A stretch of 29,347 bases of DNA from an uncultured Candidatus Melainabacteria bacterium (GTDB taxonomy: Bacteria > Cyanobacteriota > Vampirovibrionia > Gastranaerophilales > Gastranaerophilaceae): the NCBI GenBank assembly GCA_934777245.1, contig CAKVND010000028.1:1-29347 (forward strand), in the 5' to 3' direction. A model generated the notes under the pieces. It saw nothing but the letters and a program-made list of their open reading frames with translations. It did no database searches and was not told the DNA's origin. The translations under genes were made by a program, and so were the position numbers. Below are positions 7,570 to 14,978 of this stretch, piece by piece; positions within the stretch are counted from its first letter, which is position 1, and the number at the start of each line of letters is the position of its first letter.

Positions 7570-8232
7570 ATGGCTACAACAAGTTTAAATATCTTAAATA
7601 TCGAAGATAAAAATATAACCGCATCTGAAATATATAATAAATTAAATCATTACGAAGAAAGCAATGAAAATTATTTTATATTGAATTTAATAAGTAATAA
7701 TGACCTTTCTGGTAAATATATCTATGTCCAAAATGTAGAACAACAAATATATAATATAGAAACTAGAAAATTTGAAAGCCAAATAATACCTAAGGTGAAT
7801 ACTATTCCTTTTGAAATAACAAATAACAAAATTCTTGTATGGGCAAATAAGAGTAATGTTAATAGGTTAATATTTATATTTACAAGTATTATCAAAGAAA
7901 TGACATTATCAATTATAAAAATACCTATAAATGACATATTGGCAAAAATTAATAAACAAAATATGAAAATTACAAAAATATGTTTGAGTGATATTGCATT
8001 ATTAGAAGATTTAATAGGTAAATTCTACACAAATTTGTATTCATATGGAGATTCATATGGAATTTTGAAAAAATACAAAGACCAAATTGAAAAAATTAGT
8101 ATTCAATATTATATAGGAGATGCTTTTTTAACTATGACATTACACGAAAATGGGAATGTTGTGTTATACAAAAATTTTGATAATATTGACGATGAACAAT
8201 TGAATTTTATTAAAATGCTTTTTGCGGAATAA
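7570..8232 (+). CDS. Unknown protein, first gene of the putative defence operon
   Basis: The 220-residue product shows no motif I recognise. The first half alternates strands (YFILNLISNN, KYIYVQNVEQ, KILVWANKSN, RLIFIFTSI). The middle is helical (NDILAKINKQNMKITKICLS), and the end is a strand-turn-strand (YYIGDAFLTMTLHENGNVVL) with an acidic tail (DNIDDEQLN). There is no signal peptide, cysteine pair or membrane helix. The start is ATG at 7570, with AAAGGA 8 bases before it. The nuclease gene begins 9 bases after the stop, so this belongs to the same transcript. It could be a sensor or regulator for the nuclease; that is a guess from position. It is AT-rich like its neighbours. Confidence 0.7.
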   Translation: MATTSLNILNIEDKNITASEIYNKLNHYEESNENYFILNLISNNDLSGKYIYVQNVEQQIYNIETRKFESQIIPKVNTIPFEITNNKILVWANKSNVNRLIFIFTSIIKEMTLSIIKIPINDILAKINKQNMKITKICLSDIALLEDLIGKFYTNLYSYGDSYGILKKYKDQIEKISIQYYIGDAFLTMTLHENGNVVLYKNFDNIDDEQLNFIKMLFAE

Positions 8233-8241
8233 GAGGTGTTA

Positions 8242-9171
8242 ATGGGCGAATTAAGTAAAAAGAATGGTGCAAAACTTGAAAATTTTGGAGAAGTTTTATT
8301 TCAAAATTTAGGATGGGAATTATTAGTGCAAGATTTTGAAATAAATTGTATTAATAAAAATCATAAAAACAAAAAAAATAAAGACAAAAAAACACATGGA
8401 ATTGATTTATTATTTAAATATAAAAATCCATTCAACAATAGATTTGAGGCCATTATTATAGAATGCAAAAATAGACAATGGAAAGAATATACACCTGCAA
8501 ATTTAAATTTATGGGTTGATGAATTATTAAACACGTTTGAATGTTCATGTGTATCAACTGAATTATCTTCATATTTGCAAAATTGTACGTTAATAAATGC
8601 TGTACTGTTATTTAATTCAAGTGATAATGAATATACAGAGGAAAGAGCTATTCAAAATAGGACTCAAATAAACATTCCAAAAAGAAAAATTCCTACTATG
8701 TTATATGTCGCGGATACATTTATGCTAGAAAAATGGTATGCATTAAATAAATGTATAACTGAAATAAAGAAAGAAAATATTACTGAATTTAAATTTATAT
8801 ATCCATCAATTAATGAATCTGAATGGACACGAGAAGATGTTATTATTCCTTCTTTTTTATTTTCAGACTATATATTTAGTTCTCATCTGCAAGAAGTTAA
8901 TCTAATTCCTAATCAAACAAATCGTATGGAGTATAAGAATATATTTTGTTTTGATAAAGTTTCTAATGATGCTGTTAAATATTTAAAAAGCATGATAAAT
9001 GAATTACAGTTAGCCACACATATGCTGAATTACAAATTTAATATATATTGGTATCCAGAAGATTGCAATGATGTAGAATTTATTAAAAATTTAAATAATT
9101 CGAAAGATATGACATATGAATATATTCCAATGGATAATCGTCGTATTTCAAGAGTTGAATATGGTAATTAA
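8242..9171 (+). CDS. PD-(D/E)XK nuclease, GapS4a-like
   Basis: The 309-residue protein has a restriction-endonuclease fold in its first 90 residues. A glutamate-bearing helix (Glu13 or Glu17 in LENFGEVLFQNLGW) comes first, then HGIDLLF with Asp55, then IIIECKN with Glu74 and Lys76. These are the D...ExK catalytic residues that cut DNA or RNA with metal. A Lys/Asn-rich loop covers 36-52. The opening MGE-SKK-G, the HGID-LF-YK-P run and a later F-YP (FKFIYP) resemble, from memory, GapS4a, the nuclease of the two-gene anti-phage system GAPS4. I placed the start at ATG 8242 because the upstream GTG at 8236 lies inside the AGAGGTG ribosome site. It is the middle gene of the operon. Confidence 0.75.
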   Translation: MGELSKKNGAKLENFGEVLFQNLGWELLVQDFEINCINKNHKNKKNKDKKTHGIDLLFKYKNPFNNRFEAIIIECKNRQWKEYTPANLNLWVDELLNTFECSCVSTELSSYLQNCTLINAVLLFNSSDNEYTEERAIQNRTQINIPKRKIPTMLYVADTFMLEKWYALNKCITEIKKENITEFKFIYPSINESEWTREDVIIPSFLFSDYIFSSHLQEVNLIPNQTNRMEYKNIFCFDKVSNDAVKYLKSMINELQLATHMLNYKFNIYWYPEDCNDVEFIKNLNNSKDMTYEYIPMDNRRISRVEYGN

Positions 9172-9183
9172 TGAGGTTTCGTT

Positions 9184-10269
9184 ATGGCAATACAAAAATT
9201 TTTAAATCCAATAGATTTTAAAAAAGTCATAGATGATAAAATAATCAATTCTGTAAACATGAAATATTTACTTAAACAAAGAGGAATTTTACCAATTTGT
9301 TCTTCTACAAGTGATTTATCAGAATTAGTATATAAAATGCTTTTTGGGTCAAAATTTATAGAAATAATTAATGAACAATTAGATGCGGAACAAAATAATA
9401 TGAAGTCTACTGTTTTAATAATTAAACCCAAAAAAGATGTTTCTAGTGAAGATTACTTACAAGATATTGCAGATGAATTTATAAAAATAAAATCTATTCC
9501 AAATACTCCTTACAGAATTGAAGAATTATATAAACATCAAGATGAAAATAAAGTATCCTTAACTTATTCATATGACAAACAACAAAAAGGGAAAATTAGT
9601 TTAATTGATACAAAAAAGATAAATTTAGATGTTGCTATAACACCTATTAATGATAAATTTAAAATTAATATTAGACATGAAGGGATGTCAGAATCTAAGC
9701 ATTTTGTTGATTTTATAGATAAATTTATGAATAATCCAGATTCGAAATCATCTTTTCAGTTATTTAGAGTTCAGTTAGAAAGTCTAAAATCACAAAACAA
9801 GGTAGAGTTTTTTGATAGACTTGGGAAATTTAAATATAACAATTGGAATATTATTGATATTACTAATATTGCACTAAGTAGAAAAGATGCTATAGAAAAT
9901 TTCGATAGTGATGAAAACGAAAATTTAAAAGAAGCTTTAGAGGGAATAAGTTCTGCAATTTTAAGTGGAGCTGGATTAAGACAAAACAGTTTTGTTGAAA
10001 ATTGTATGCATAACGGATATATATTTTTAAGCATGAGATTTAAAATGGAACATAAAACCCAGCCTGTAGTATTAGAAATTGATATTAGCTTTAAACAAAA
10101 AGATTTAAAAATTATTATAAATAAAGCATCAGATATAAATGAAGATGGTAAATTAGAAAGACGAATAATGTCTAGACAAGAGCAAAATGAATATATTAAC
10201 TATTTCCAAGATGTTGCATATAATATATATTCTGAGCTTGTTAATCATCAAAATAGAGATATTAAATAA
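9184..10269 (+). CDS. Nuclease partner protein, possibly GapS4b-like
   Basis: The product has 361 residues. It starts 12 bases after the nuclease stop, behind a GAGG site. Residues 18-40 (DKIINSVNMKYLLKQRGI) and the following helix (YKMLFGSKFIEIINEQLDAE) recall the opening of GapS4b proteins as I remember them, where a short helix leads to a 'LL+ +GI' motif. This is a weak match. Later parts alternate strands and helices, with no catalytic motif, cysteine cluster or membrane helix. The C-terminal part (VVLEIDISFKQKDLKIIINK) is beta-rich. It is the last gene of the operon and most likely controls or targets the nuclease. If unrelated to GapS4b it has no family known to me. Confidence 0.65.
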   Translation: MAIQKFLNPIDFKKVIDDKIINSVNMKYLLKQRGILPICSSTSDLSELVYKMLFGSKFIEIINEQLDAEQNNMKSTVLIIKPKKDVSSEDYLQDIADEFIKIKSIPNTPYRIEELYKHQDENKVSLTYSYDKQQKGKISLIDTKKINLDVAITPINDKFKINIRHEGMSESKHFVDFIDKFMNNPDSKSSFQLFRVQLESLKSQNKVEFFDRLGKFKYNNWNIIDITNIALSRKDAIENFDSDENENLKEALEGISSAILSGAGLRQNSFVENCMHNGYIFLSMRFKMEHKTQPVVLEIDISFKQKDLKIIINKASDINEDGKLERRIMSRQEQNEYINYFQDVAYNIYSELVNHQNRDIK

Positions 10270-10277
10270 CATTAATG

Positions 10278-10390
10278 TATTCGCATAAGTACACTTTTAC
10301 GGAGTCTTTAAAATAGTCCTATTTTGTGTTCGTAAATGTTTGTAAATATATTTTGCGAGTATTCGCATACATGATTGATTTATGCGAATA
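10278..10390. promoter_or_regulatory. Three TATTCGCATA boxes: likely resolvase binding sites
   Basis: TATTCGCATA occurs at 10278-10287 and 10360-10369, and its reverse complement TATGCGAATA at 10381-10390. The last two form an inverted repeat with an 11-base gap, just upstream of the serine resolvase gene. Resolvases bind repeated dimer sites of this kind (res) next to their own gene and repress it from there. Confidence 0.5.
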
Positions 10391-10403
10391 GTAGAGTCAT
10401 AAT
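10375..10403 (+). promoter_or_regulatory. Probable promoter of the resolvase gene
   Basis: TTGATT (10375-10380) and CATAAT (10398-10403) are 17 bases apart. The right arm of the TATTCGCATA palindrome lies inside the spacer, so protein bound there would block transcription. The leader to the ATG is about 30 bases and contains AGGAGA. Confidence 0.5.
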
Positions 10404-10436
10404 ATTAGTATAGAGTACAAAATATAGGAGAATACT

Positions 10437-11036
10437 ATGACTGTTAAAACTTTTGGCTATTGCAGGGTATCAACTACAGAACAAAAAGAGGATAGGCAAT
10501 TAGAGGCTATGCTTGAATTAGGTATCAATGAAAGAGATATTTTTATTGATAAATGTAGTGGTAAGGATTTTGAAAGACCTCAATATCAAGCATTAAAGTT
10601 GCAGTTAAGAGAAGGTGATATACTTGTAATTAAGTCTATAGACCGTTTAGGAAGAAATTACAAGCAGATTTGTGATGAATGGAGAGAAATTACTAGAGAT
10701 ATAAAGGCAAACATTAAAGTTATTGATATGCCCGTACTGGATACAACTAAGACTGATGGGCTTATTGGTGAAGTAATTTCTGATATTGTCTTACAATTAT
10801 TAAGCTATGTAGCAGAACAAGAAAGAGCTTTTATTAAGCAAAGACAAGCAGAAGGTATACAAATTGCAAAAGAAAAAGGTAAAAGACTAGGCAAGCCTCC
10901 GATTCAATATCCTGACAATTGGGAAAAAATATATACTATTTGGAAAAGTGGAAATATTACAGCAAGAGAAGCAATGAAACAAATGAATCTTAAACCAACG
11001 TCTTTTTATAAATTAGCTAAAAATTATAAAGAATAA
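10437..11036 (+). CDS. Serine resolvase/invertase
   Basis: This is a small serine recombinase of 199 residues, the usual length for Tn3 resolvase and DNA invertases. The catalytic Ser12 lies in YCRVSTTEQ, and IDRLGRN at 68-74 is the second conserved block. A long E-helix (VISDIVLQLLSYVAEQERAFI) follows near 115-135. The C-terminus (about 160-195, GNITAREAMKQMNLKPTSFY) is a helix-turn-helix that binds the recombination site. An AGGAG ribosome site precedes the ATG. It lies after the nuclease operon with its own promoter and repeat boxes. It may resolve element copies or flip a segment; no invertible segment was found. Confidence 0.9.
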   Translation: MTVKTFGYCRVSTTEQKEDRQLEAMLELGINERDIFIDKCSGKDFERPQYQALKLQLREGDILVIKSIDRLGRNYKQICDEWREITRDIKANIKVIDMPVLDTTKTDGLIGEVISDIVLQLLSYVAEQERAFIKQRQAEGIQIAKEKGKRLGKPPIQYPDNWEKIYTIWKSGNITAREAMKQMNLKPTSFYKLAKNYKE

Positions 11037-11265
11037 TCCCCCTACTTAGATTAATACATGAAAATGTGTTTTGGACTTAGGTAGGTTACCCTAAATATAA
11101 AACACTATAATTATACACCCCTACAAACCTTATATAGCAAGGGCTTGTTTAGATGTTGAAAAAGTGATGTCCTAGAATCGATTTTTATTGTGTACTTGAT
11201 AATTTATACCTATTTGCAATTTTACAGGGCTTTAAATTGCTTGTTGTAGCATTAGATTTAATTGT

Positions 11266-11508
11266 TTACTTATATGTACCAAGTTTTTGACCTTTTGTTG
11301 AATACTTAATTACCTTACCACTTGAATCTCGTTTATAGGTATATTGTTTTTGTCCTTTGGAATTATAAACATCTGTTATCCCATTTGAGTAGGTTTTGGT
11401 GAATCCAGTAGTCTGCCCTTTATTATTTTTTATGTAGTGTTTTTCATAAGCAAAGGTAGGCATGGCAACTATTGAAAATAAAATTGTTAATAATAAAAAT
11501 TTTTTCAT
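11266..11508 (-). CDS. Small secreted repeat protein
   Basis: This encodes 80 residues. A signal peptide covers about 1-20 (KKFLLLTILFSIVAMPTFA), with likely cleavage after TFA. The mature part is built from short beta repeats: GQTTGFTKTYSNG, GQKQYTYKRDSSG and GQKLGTYK, with a 'KG-Q' turn every 15-20 residues. This resembles short MORN- or RHS-like hairpin repeats, but the match is loose. An AAAGG site precedes the ATG. It is the last gene of a minus-strand operon, 11 bases after the previous stop. It probably acts outside the cytoplasmic membrane. Function is unknown. Confidence 0.65.
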   Translation of the reverse strand: MKKFLLLTILFSIVAMPTFAYEKHYIKNNKGQTTGFTKTYSNGITDVYNSKGQKQYTYKRDSSGKVIKYSTKGQKLGTYK

Positions 11509-11519
11509 AAAAAACCTTT

Positions 11520-12392
11520 CTATGAATTTTGGTTACGCAAAATATATTCTAATATAGAAATAATCTCATTTACTTTATCTTTGGAGCCTATGTTAATCGT
11601 AATAATCGAATCTTCTAAGGAATTTAAGTAAATAACTATTTGATATGAATTTTTAACAGATGTTTTAAATGTTGTTTCAGTTTTTCTTTGTCCACTTCCT
11701 CCGATAATAGCTCCAGTTGCAGTATCTCCTATTAATAATCCAGTAGCTATTGCTCCTCCTATGGCTTTTTTTGAATTTGAACTGCTTAAAGAAGTCGCTG
11801 TTTGCGTTGTTGTACTGTTATCAATAAATTCATATTTAATAAAATCATCGTAATTAATTTTCTGTACTGTTGCAGAAATTTCTCCTGTTGAAGAGTTTAA
11901 CATAAACCTGTAATAAGCAAGATATTTTTCATTATTATTAACGCCAATAGCTTCCTTTGTACGAGATATTTTATAAATTTCTATTTCTTTAGTGAGTTCA
12001 CAAATTCCTTTCTTGTGTAGTTCACTTGTTAATAATTTATTAAAAACAATTTCATTATGTTTCATTATTTTTTGTTTGATATCTTTAGCTTTTTCTATCA
12101 AATCCTTTGGGATATAATTATTTTTAAAAGTTCTAATTGCCATAACTAATGCGGCAATTGGAGTACCAAAAAAAGCAATAGCTGTAATAATAAAATTACT
12201 ATCAGAACCGTTGCCAAAAATAATTAAAAGTATAAATGCAATAAACCCAACAACACCTATTCCAAAAAACAAAGATAATGCACTTCCCCAAGCTTCATCA
12301 TTATTTCTTGGCAAAGATAATAAACCTATAGGGATATATTCATCAGTATCTATTTTTTCTAAAAGTTCATTTAATTCTAATTCACTAATCAT
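11520..12392 (-). CDS. Membrane protein with glycine-zipper segment
   Basis: The product has 290 residues. Two membrane helices lie at about 38-60 (SALSLFFGIGVVGFIAFILL) and 67-87. A long cytoplasmic or periplasmic helix (residues 95-145) follows. A glycine zipper at about 208-234 (KAIGGAIATGLLIGDTATGA) is of the type that inserts in membranes or packs helices. A strand-rich tail closes the protein. I do not know the family. It starts 8 bases after the upstream gene, with AGGAA overlapping that gene's end. With its partners it forms a cell-envelope operon in the island. A pore or superinfection-exclusion role is possible but not shown. Confidence 0.65.
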   Translation of the reverse strand: MISELELNELLEKIDTDEYIPIGLLSLPRNNDEAWGSALSLFFGIGVVGFIAFILLIIFGNGSDSNFIITAIAFFGTPIAALVMAIRTFKNNYIPKDLIEKAKDIKQKIMKHNEIVFNKLLTSELHKKGICELTKEIEIYKISRTKEAIGVNNNEKYLAYYRFMLNSSTGEISATVQKINYDDFIKYEFIDNSTTTQTATSLSSSNSKKAIGGAIATGLLIGDTATGAIIGGSGQRKTETTFKTSVKNSYQIVIYLNSLEDSIITINIGSKDKVNEIISILEYILRNQNS

Positions 12393-12400
12393 ATTTATTC

Positions 12401-13123
12401 CTATTCAATATTTAAATCATTAATCCAATATTTATCGTTTGCCTCATCAATAATAGCTTCACAGGCAAAGTTTTGCCTCATCATTGCTCCAAAACCATTT
12501 TGACTATCTACTGTTCCATATACGGTATAATTGTTCCCCTTAATATAGTTATCCCTTCTGAAATGAACTTTTACTGATGGCGGGTAAATTGCACGAGCTT
12601 TTATTTCTTTTTCGCATGCAAATTGTGCAAACCAAGTTAAATCTTGCTTTTGTTTTTGTTTAGGTGCTTCTTTTTTAGGTTTTGGTGGAACTGTTTTAGG
12701 TGTTTCAATGGTTTTTGTTTGAGAAGTTTTTTCTTCTAGGGTATTGTTAATATCTGGATTATTAAATAATTTTATAAAAAAGACCATTAATAAAATAATC
12801 CAAGAATATTTTATCCATTGCCTTTTTAATATTATTTCTTCAAGTAGTTGTTTCTCTTCATTATTTAAATTCTTTTTAAGAACTTTTGTTGAACCATTTT
12901 GAACAAAATCTTGTATACCTTTTACCCAAAATACGATTATTGTAATTAGTAACACAGAAGATAACAACATTAAAAGGTTATATGCTATTTCATGAGTAAT
13001 ATCAAAATACTCCGGCATAAATACACTTATCAAATCTAGAATTACAAAAGCCAATATAGATACGTGCTTTCGTTCTGTTCTTTTTAACAAAATGCTTATA
13101 GCTTTATTTTGTTCATTTTCCAT
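12401..13123 (-). CDS. Three-helix membrane protein with extracytoplasmic domain
   Basis: The product has 240 residues and membrane helices at about 20-37, 47-68 and 105-120. A Pro/Lys/Gln-rich linker (139-160) leads to a folded domain (163-240) containing Cys170 and Cys221. The pattern WFAQFACEKEIKARAIYPPS, then YTVYGTVDSQNGFGAMMRQN ending in FACEAI, resembles a domain I have seen at the end of small phage and plasmid membrane proteins, with a 'v(Y/F)G-V-sqNgFG' core. I cannot name it with certainty. It is the first gene of the minus-strand operon, divergent from an XRE regulator whose palindromic operator sits between them. A weak GGAG lies before the ATG. Confidence 0.65.
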   Translation of the reverse strand: MENEQNKAISILLKRTERKHVSILAFVILDLISVFMPEYFDITHEIAYNLLMLLSSVLLITIIVFWVKGIQDFVQNGSTKVLKKNLNNEEKQLLEEIILKRQWIKYSWIILLMVFFIKLFNNPDINNTLEEKTSQTKTIETPKTVPPKPKKEAPKQKQKQDLTWFAQFACEKEIKARAIYPPSVKVHFRRDNYIKGNNYTVYGTVDSQNGFGAMMRQNFACEAIIDEANDKYWINDLNIE

Positions 13124-13160
13124 CTACTATTAATCTCCACATAAAATAAGCACTCTTATT

Positions 13161-13187
13161 TGTCATAATACTATGACAACTTGTCAT
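13161..13187. promoter_or_regulatory. Operator with three TGTCAT half-sites
   Basis: TGTCATAATACTATGACA (13161-13178) is an inverted repeat of TGTCATA, and a third TGTCAT lies at 13182-13187. The site sits between the minus-strand operon and the XRE gene, next to the TATATT (13188-13193) that could be the -10 box of the XRE gene. This is the usual place for autoregulation of a Cro/C1-type repressor. Confidence 0.55.
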
Positions 13188-13202
13188 TATATTAGAACAA
13201 TA

Positions 13203-13478
13203 ATGAATATTATGCAAGAGCTTAAAAACAAGTTACAAAAAGCAATAGCAAAAGTTGTTCGAGAACATCGCACTAAATCAATTACCAAAAGTGCAGATGA
13301 AATAGCTATGGGGAAATCCATGTGGGCAGATTTAGAAAATGGCATTAAAGACCCACAATTTTCAACTCTTTGGAGAATTGCAGAAGGCTTGGACATAAAA
13401 CCACATATTTTAGTAAAAATGATTGAAGATGAAGTGGGTGAAGAATTTTCGTTTTTAGAAAATAGCTTAAGTAAATAA
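13203..13478 (+). CDS. XRE (Cro/C1) family transcriptional regulator
   Basis: This small DNA-binding repressor has a Cro/C1 helix-turn-helix at about residues 7-65. ITKSADEIAMGKSMWADLEN carries the recognition helix, and DPQFSTLWRIAEGLDI is the usual closing part. I set the start at ATG 13203 (91 residues). An upstream in-frame ATG at 13173 lies inside the palindromic operator and is unlikely. No ribosome site is visible. TATATT 10 bases upstream suggests a leaderless message. It is divergent from the three-gene envelope operon and probably represses both. ATG 13212 is an equally good alternative start. The acidic tail (EEFSFLENSL) may be for dimer or cofactor contacts. Confidence 0.8.
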   Translation: MNIMQELKNKLQKAIAKVVREHRTKSITKSADEIAMGKSMWADLENGIKDPQFSTLWRIAEGLDIKPHILVKMIEDEVGEEFSFLENSLSK

Positions 13479-13495
13479 AATTCTATTCTTTATTA

Positions 13496-13520
13496 TTCAT
13501 ATAATTATATGAATTTTTTT
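13496..13520 (+). terminator. AT-rich terminator after the XRE gene
   Basis: ATTCA near 13496-13500 pairs with TGAAT just before a run of seven T's, making a small A/T-rich stem with a loop. It lies about 18 bases after the XRE stop. The stem is weak but the T-run is good. Confidence 0.4.
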
Positions 13521-13682
13521 ATGTAATAAATTTCTAATAATAAGTATAAAAACGTTTTTTTAATTATAAAATAATAAATTTTCAAAATTATACATTTTAC
13601 CATCCTTGTATAAATTTAACTAAGTGATTAAATATAAATTTTATCAAAAGTTTACAAAAAAATTTATTTTCCGTATAATAAG

Positions 13683-13761
13683 TGGCAGACTTTTTCTGCC
13701 ATTGTGTAGAGATATAGCTTTTTTACTATATCTATTATATAAAGTTCGCAGATTCTGCGAA
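13683..13761. promoter_or_regulatory. Three hairpins in series before the Rep-like gene
   Basis: TGGCAGA/TCTGCCA (13683-13689 with 13695-13701), AGATATAG/CTATATCT (13710-13717 with 13726-13733) and TTCGCAGA/TCTGCGAA (13745-13752 with 13754-13761) are perfect stems. The third ends at the AAAGGAG ribosome site. The series could be a replication or nicking origin, as often lies beside Rep genes, or a structured leader that controls translation. The sequence does not decide which. Confidence 0.55.
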
Positions 13762-13773
13762 AAGGAGAAAGTC

Positions 13774-14520
13774 ATGATGAATTATGACAGATTAAAAATT
13801 CAGTTTCCCTTATGTCTTTGTACTGATATTAACAAAGAATTATTTAAAAATATCATTGAAGGGAACTACTGTGTATCAAAAACCATTCTTGATGAGTTAA
13901 TTGGTGTCAATTCAATTCAGCTAAACTGTGACAAAGATTTATTTATCTTTGATATCACTGGTGCTTTTAACGCTGAAAAAGGCTCTTTAGGATTAATTAA
14001 TCAAAACAACATTTTAACTGTTTTGCAGAAAGTTAAAAATTTAAGGTTTGTAGATTTTAACCCTAAGGAGGTTATAGAGCAAGCAAAAGTTTTCTTGTGT
14101 GATATCACACAGGACATCACAATAAATTCAAACATAGAAACAATATTGTTTGGATTAAAAGAAAGGCTGCAAATTAATTCCGGAAAATACTACATTAAGA
14201 AATATGAAAATAGCGGAATATCAGTAGCCCCAATTGCAAAGTCTAAAAAAGAAAATCTCATTATTTATCCGAAATACCATCAATTACGGAAAGCAAAACA
14301 AAAGCAATTGAGAGAAATTATAGGATATGAGTATTTGAGCCAATGCAAAAATATATTGAGATTTGAATTACAACTAAAATCTTACAAAGAGATACGACAC
14401 TATTTTAAATTAGATGAAAATCAAGAAATTATGTTAAAGGATTTGTTAATGAGTTCTGAAAATCCTTTAATAACGAAGCTAGCAGAACTCGGAATTTGTG
14501 AGGACAACATGGATGAGTAA
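13774..14520 (+). CDS. Possible phage/plasmid replication initiator
   Basis: The product has 248 residues. MMNYDRLKIQFPL at the start, FLCDITQDITI at about 107-117, LIIYPKYHQLRKA near 162-174 and ILRFELQLKS at about 194-203 follow the order seen in phage gene II/X-type and related rolling-circle initiators ('YD-L', 'DVT-D', 'YDK--EL', 'R-E--L'). The catalytic tyrosine cannot be placed with confidence. I chose ATG 13774, 6 bases after AAAGGAG. The longer frame from 13624 has no ribosome site and would translate the hairpins. The next gene overlaps its end by 8 bases. It may let the excised element replicate. A relaxase of the Rep_trans type is an alternative. Confidence 0.45.
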   Translation: MMNYDRLKIQFPLCLCTDINKELFKNIIEGNYCVSKTILDELIGVNSIQLNCDKDLFIFDITGAFNAEKGSLGLINQNNILTVLQKVKNLRFVDFNPKEVIEQAKVFLCDITQDITINSNIETILFGLKERLQINSGKYYIKKYENSGISVAPIAKSKKENLIIYPKYHQLRKAKQKQLREIIGYEYLSQCKNILRFELQLKSYKEIRHYFKLDENQEIMLKDLLMSSENPLITKLAELGICEDNMDE

Positions 14521-14758
14521 AACACCAATCATTGTACTGAAAGAAATAGGAATAAGTACATTACTAAAAAAATTCAACAACGATTTAAGTTTAATTAAAG
14601 AGCTCTTTACAGTTAAATATGGGTTTGATTCAAAAAATCTATCTCGAATAATGAAACTATTTAGAGAGTTTTTACAAAAAGATATTGATAAAAGTAAAGA
14701 AACAACAACCAATGAAATTAACGAGGTTATTCTTGCATTAAAAAGTTGTAATAACTAA
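14513..14758 (+). CDS. Small helical protein coupled to the Rep-like gene
   Basis: The product has 81 residues (MSKTPIIVLKEIGISTLLKK onwards). It is mostly helical and basic, with no membrane segment or cysteine motif until the final CNN. The ATG at 14513 follows GAGGAC by 7 bases and overlaps the Rep-like stop by 8 bases, so translation is coupled. The GTG at 14498 would add five residues and is less likely. Small basic genes between replication and recombinase genes are often accessory DNA-binding proteins. Nothing in the sequence proves that here, and the family is unknown. Confidence 0.6.
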   Translation: MSKTPIIVLKEIGISTLLKKFNNDLSLIKELFTVKYGFDSKNLSRIMKLFREFLQKDIDKSKETTTNEINEVILALKSCNN

Positions 14759-14801
14759 AAATAGTTGTAAACGTAGAGAATACTCTACAAAGGAATTTTA
14801 A

Positions 14802-14978
14802 ATGACAAAAATTAATGTTGAATTTATTGAAAGTTCAAATAGTGAAACAAACGAAGCAGAAAACACTTGCTTAATAACTCAATTGATGCAATATATTACA
14901 ATTATTGGACTAAAAGTCAATAAACTGGAAACCCCATTTGATAATGGGAAAGGAGTATTATATGAAAAAATTGCATAA
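14802..14978 (+). CDS. 58-residue small protein before the recombinase
   Basis: This short gene begins with ATG at 14802, behind AAAGGA at a spacing of about 7 bases. The product is acidic at first (EFIESSNSETNEAENTC), then hydrophobic (LMQYITIIGLKV), and ends [14 protein letters not shown]. Its last 17 bases overlap the start of the large serine recombinase in another frame, so the two are coupled. A short hairpin GTAGAG/CTCTAC lies just upstream (14773-14788). I know no relative. Small genes in this position are sometimes recombination directionality factors; that is only a positional guess. Confidence 0.55.
   Translation: MTKINVEFIESSNSETNEAENTCLITQLMQYITIIGLKVNKLETPFDNGKGVLYEKIA

Noticed and set aside
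13624..13773. 50-residue N-terminal extension of the Rep-like protein
   Set aside because: No ribosome site precedes it and it runs through three perfect hairpins, while ATG 13774 has an ideal AAAGGAG.
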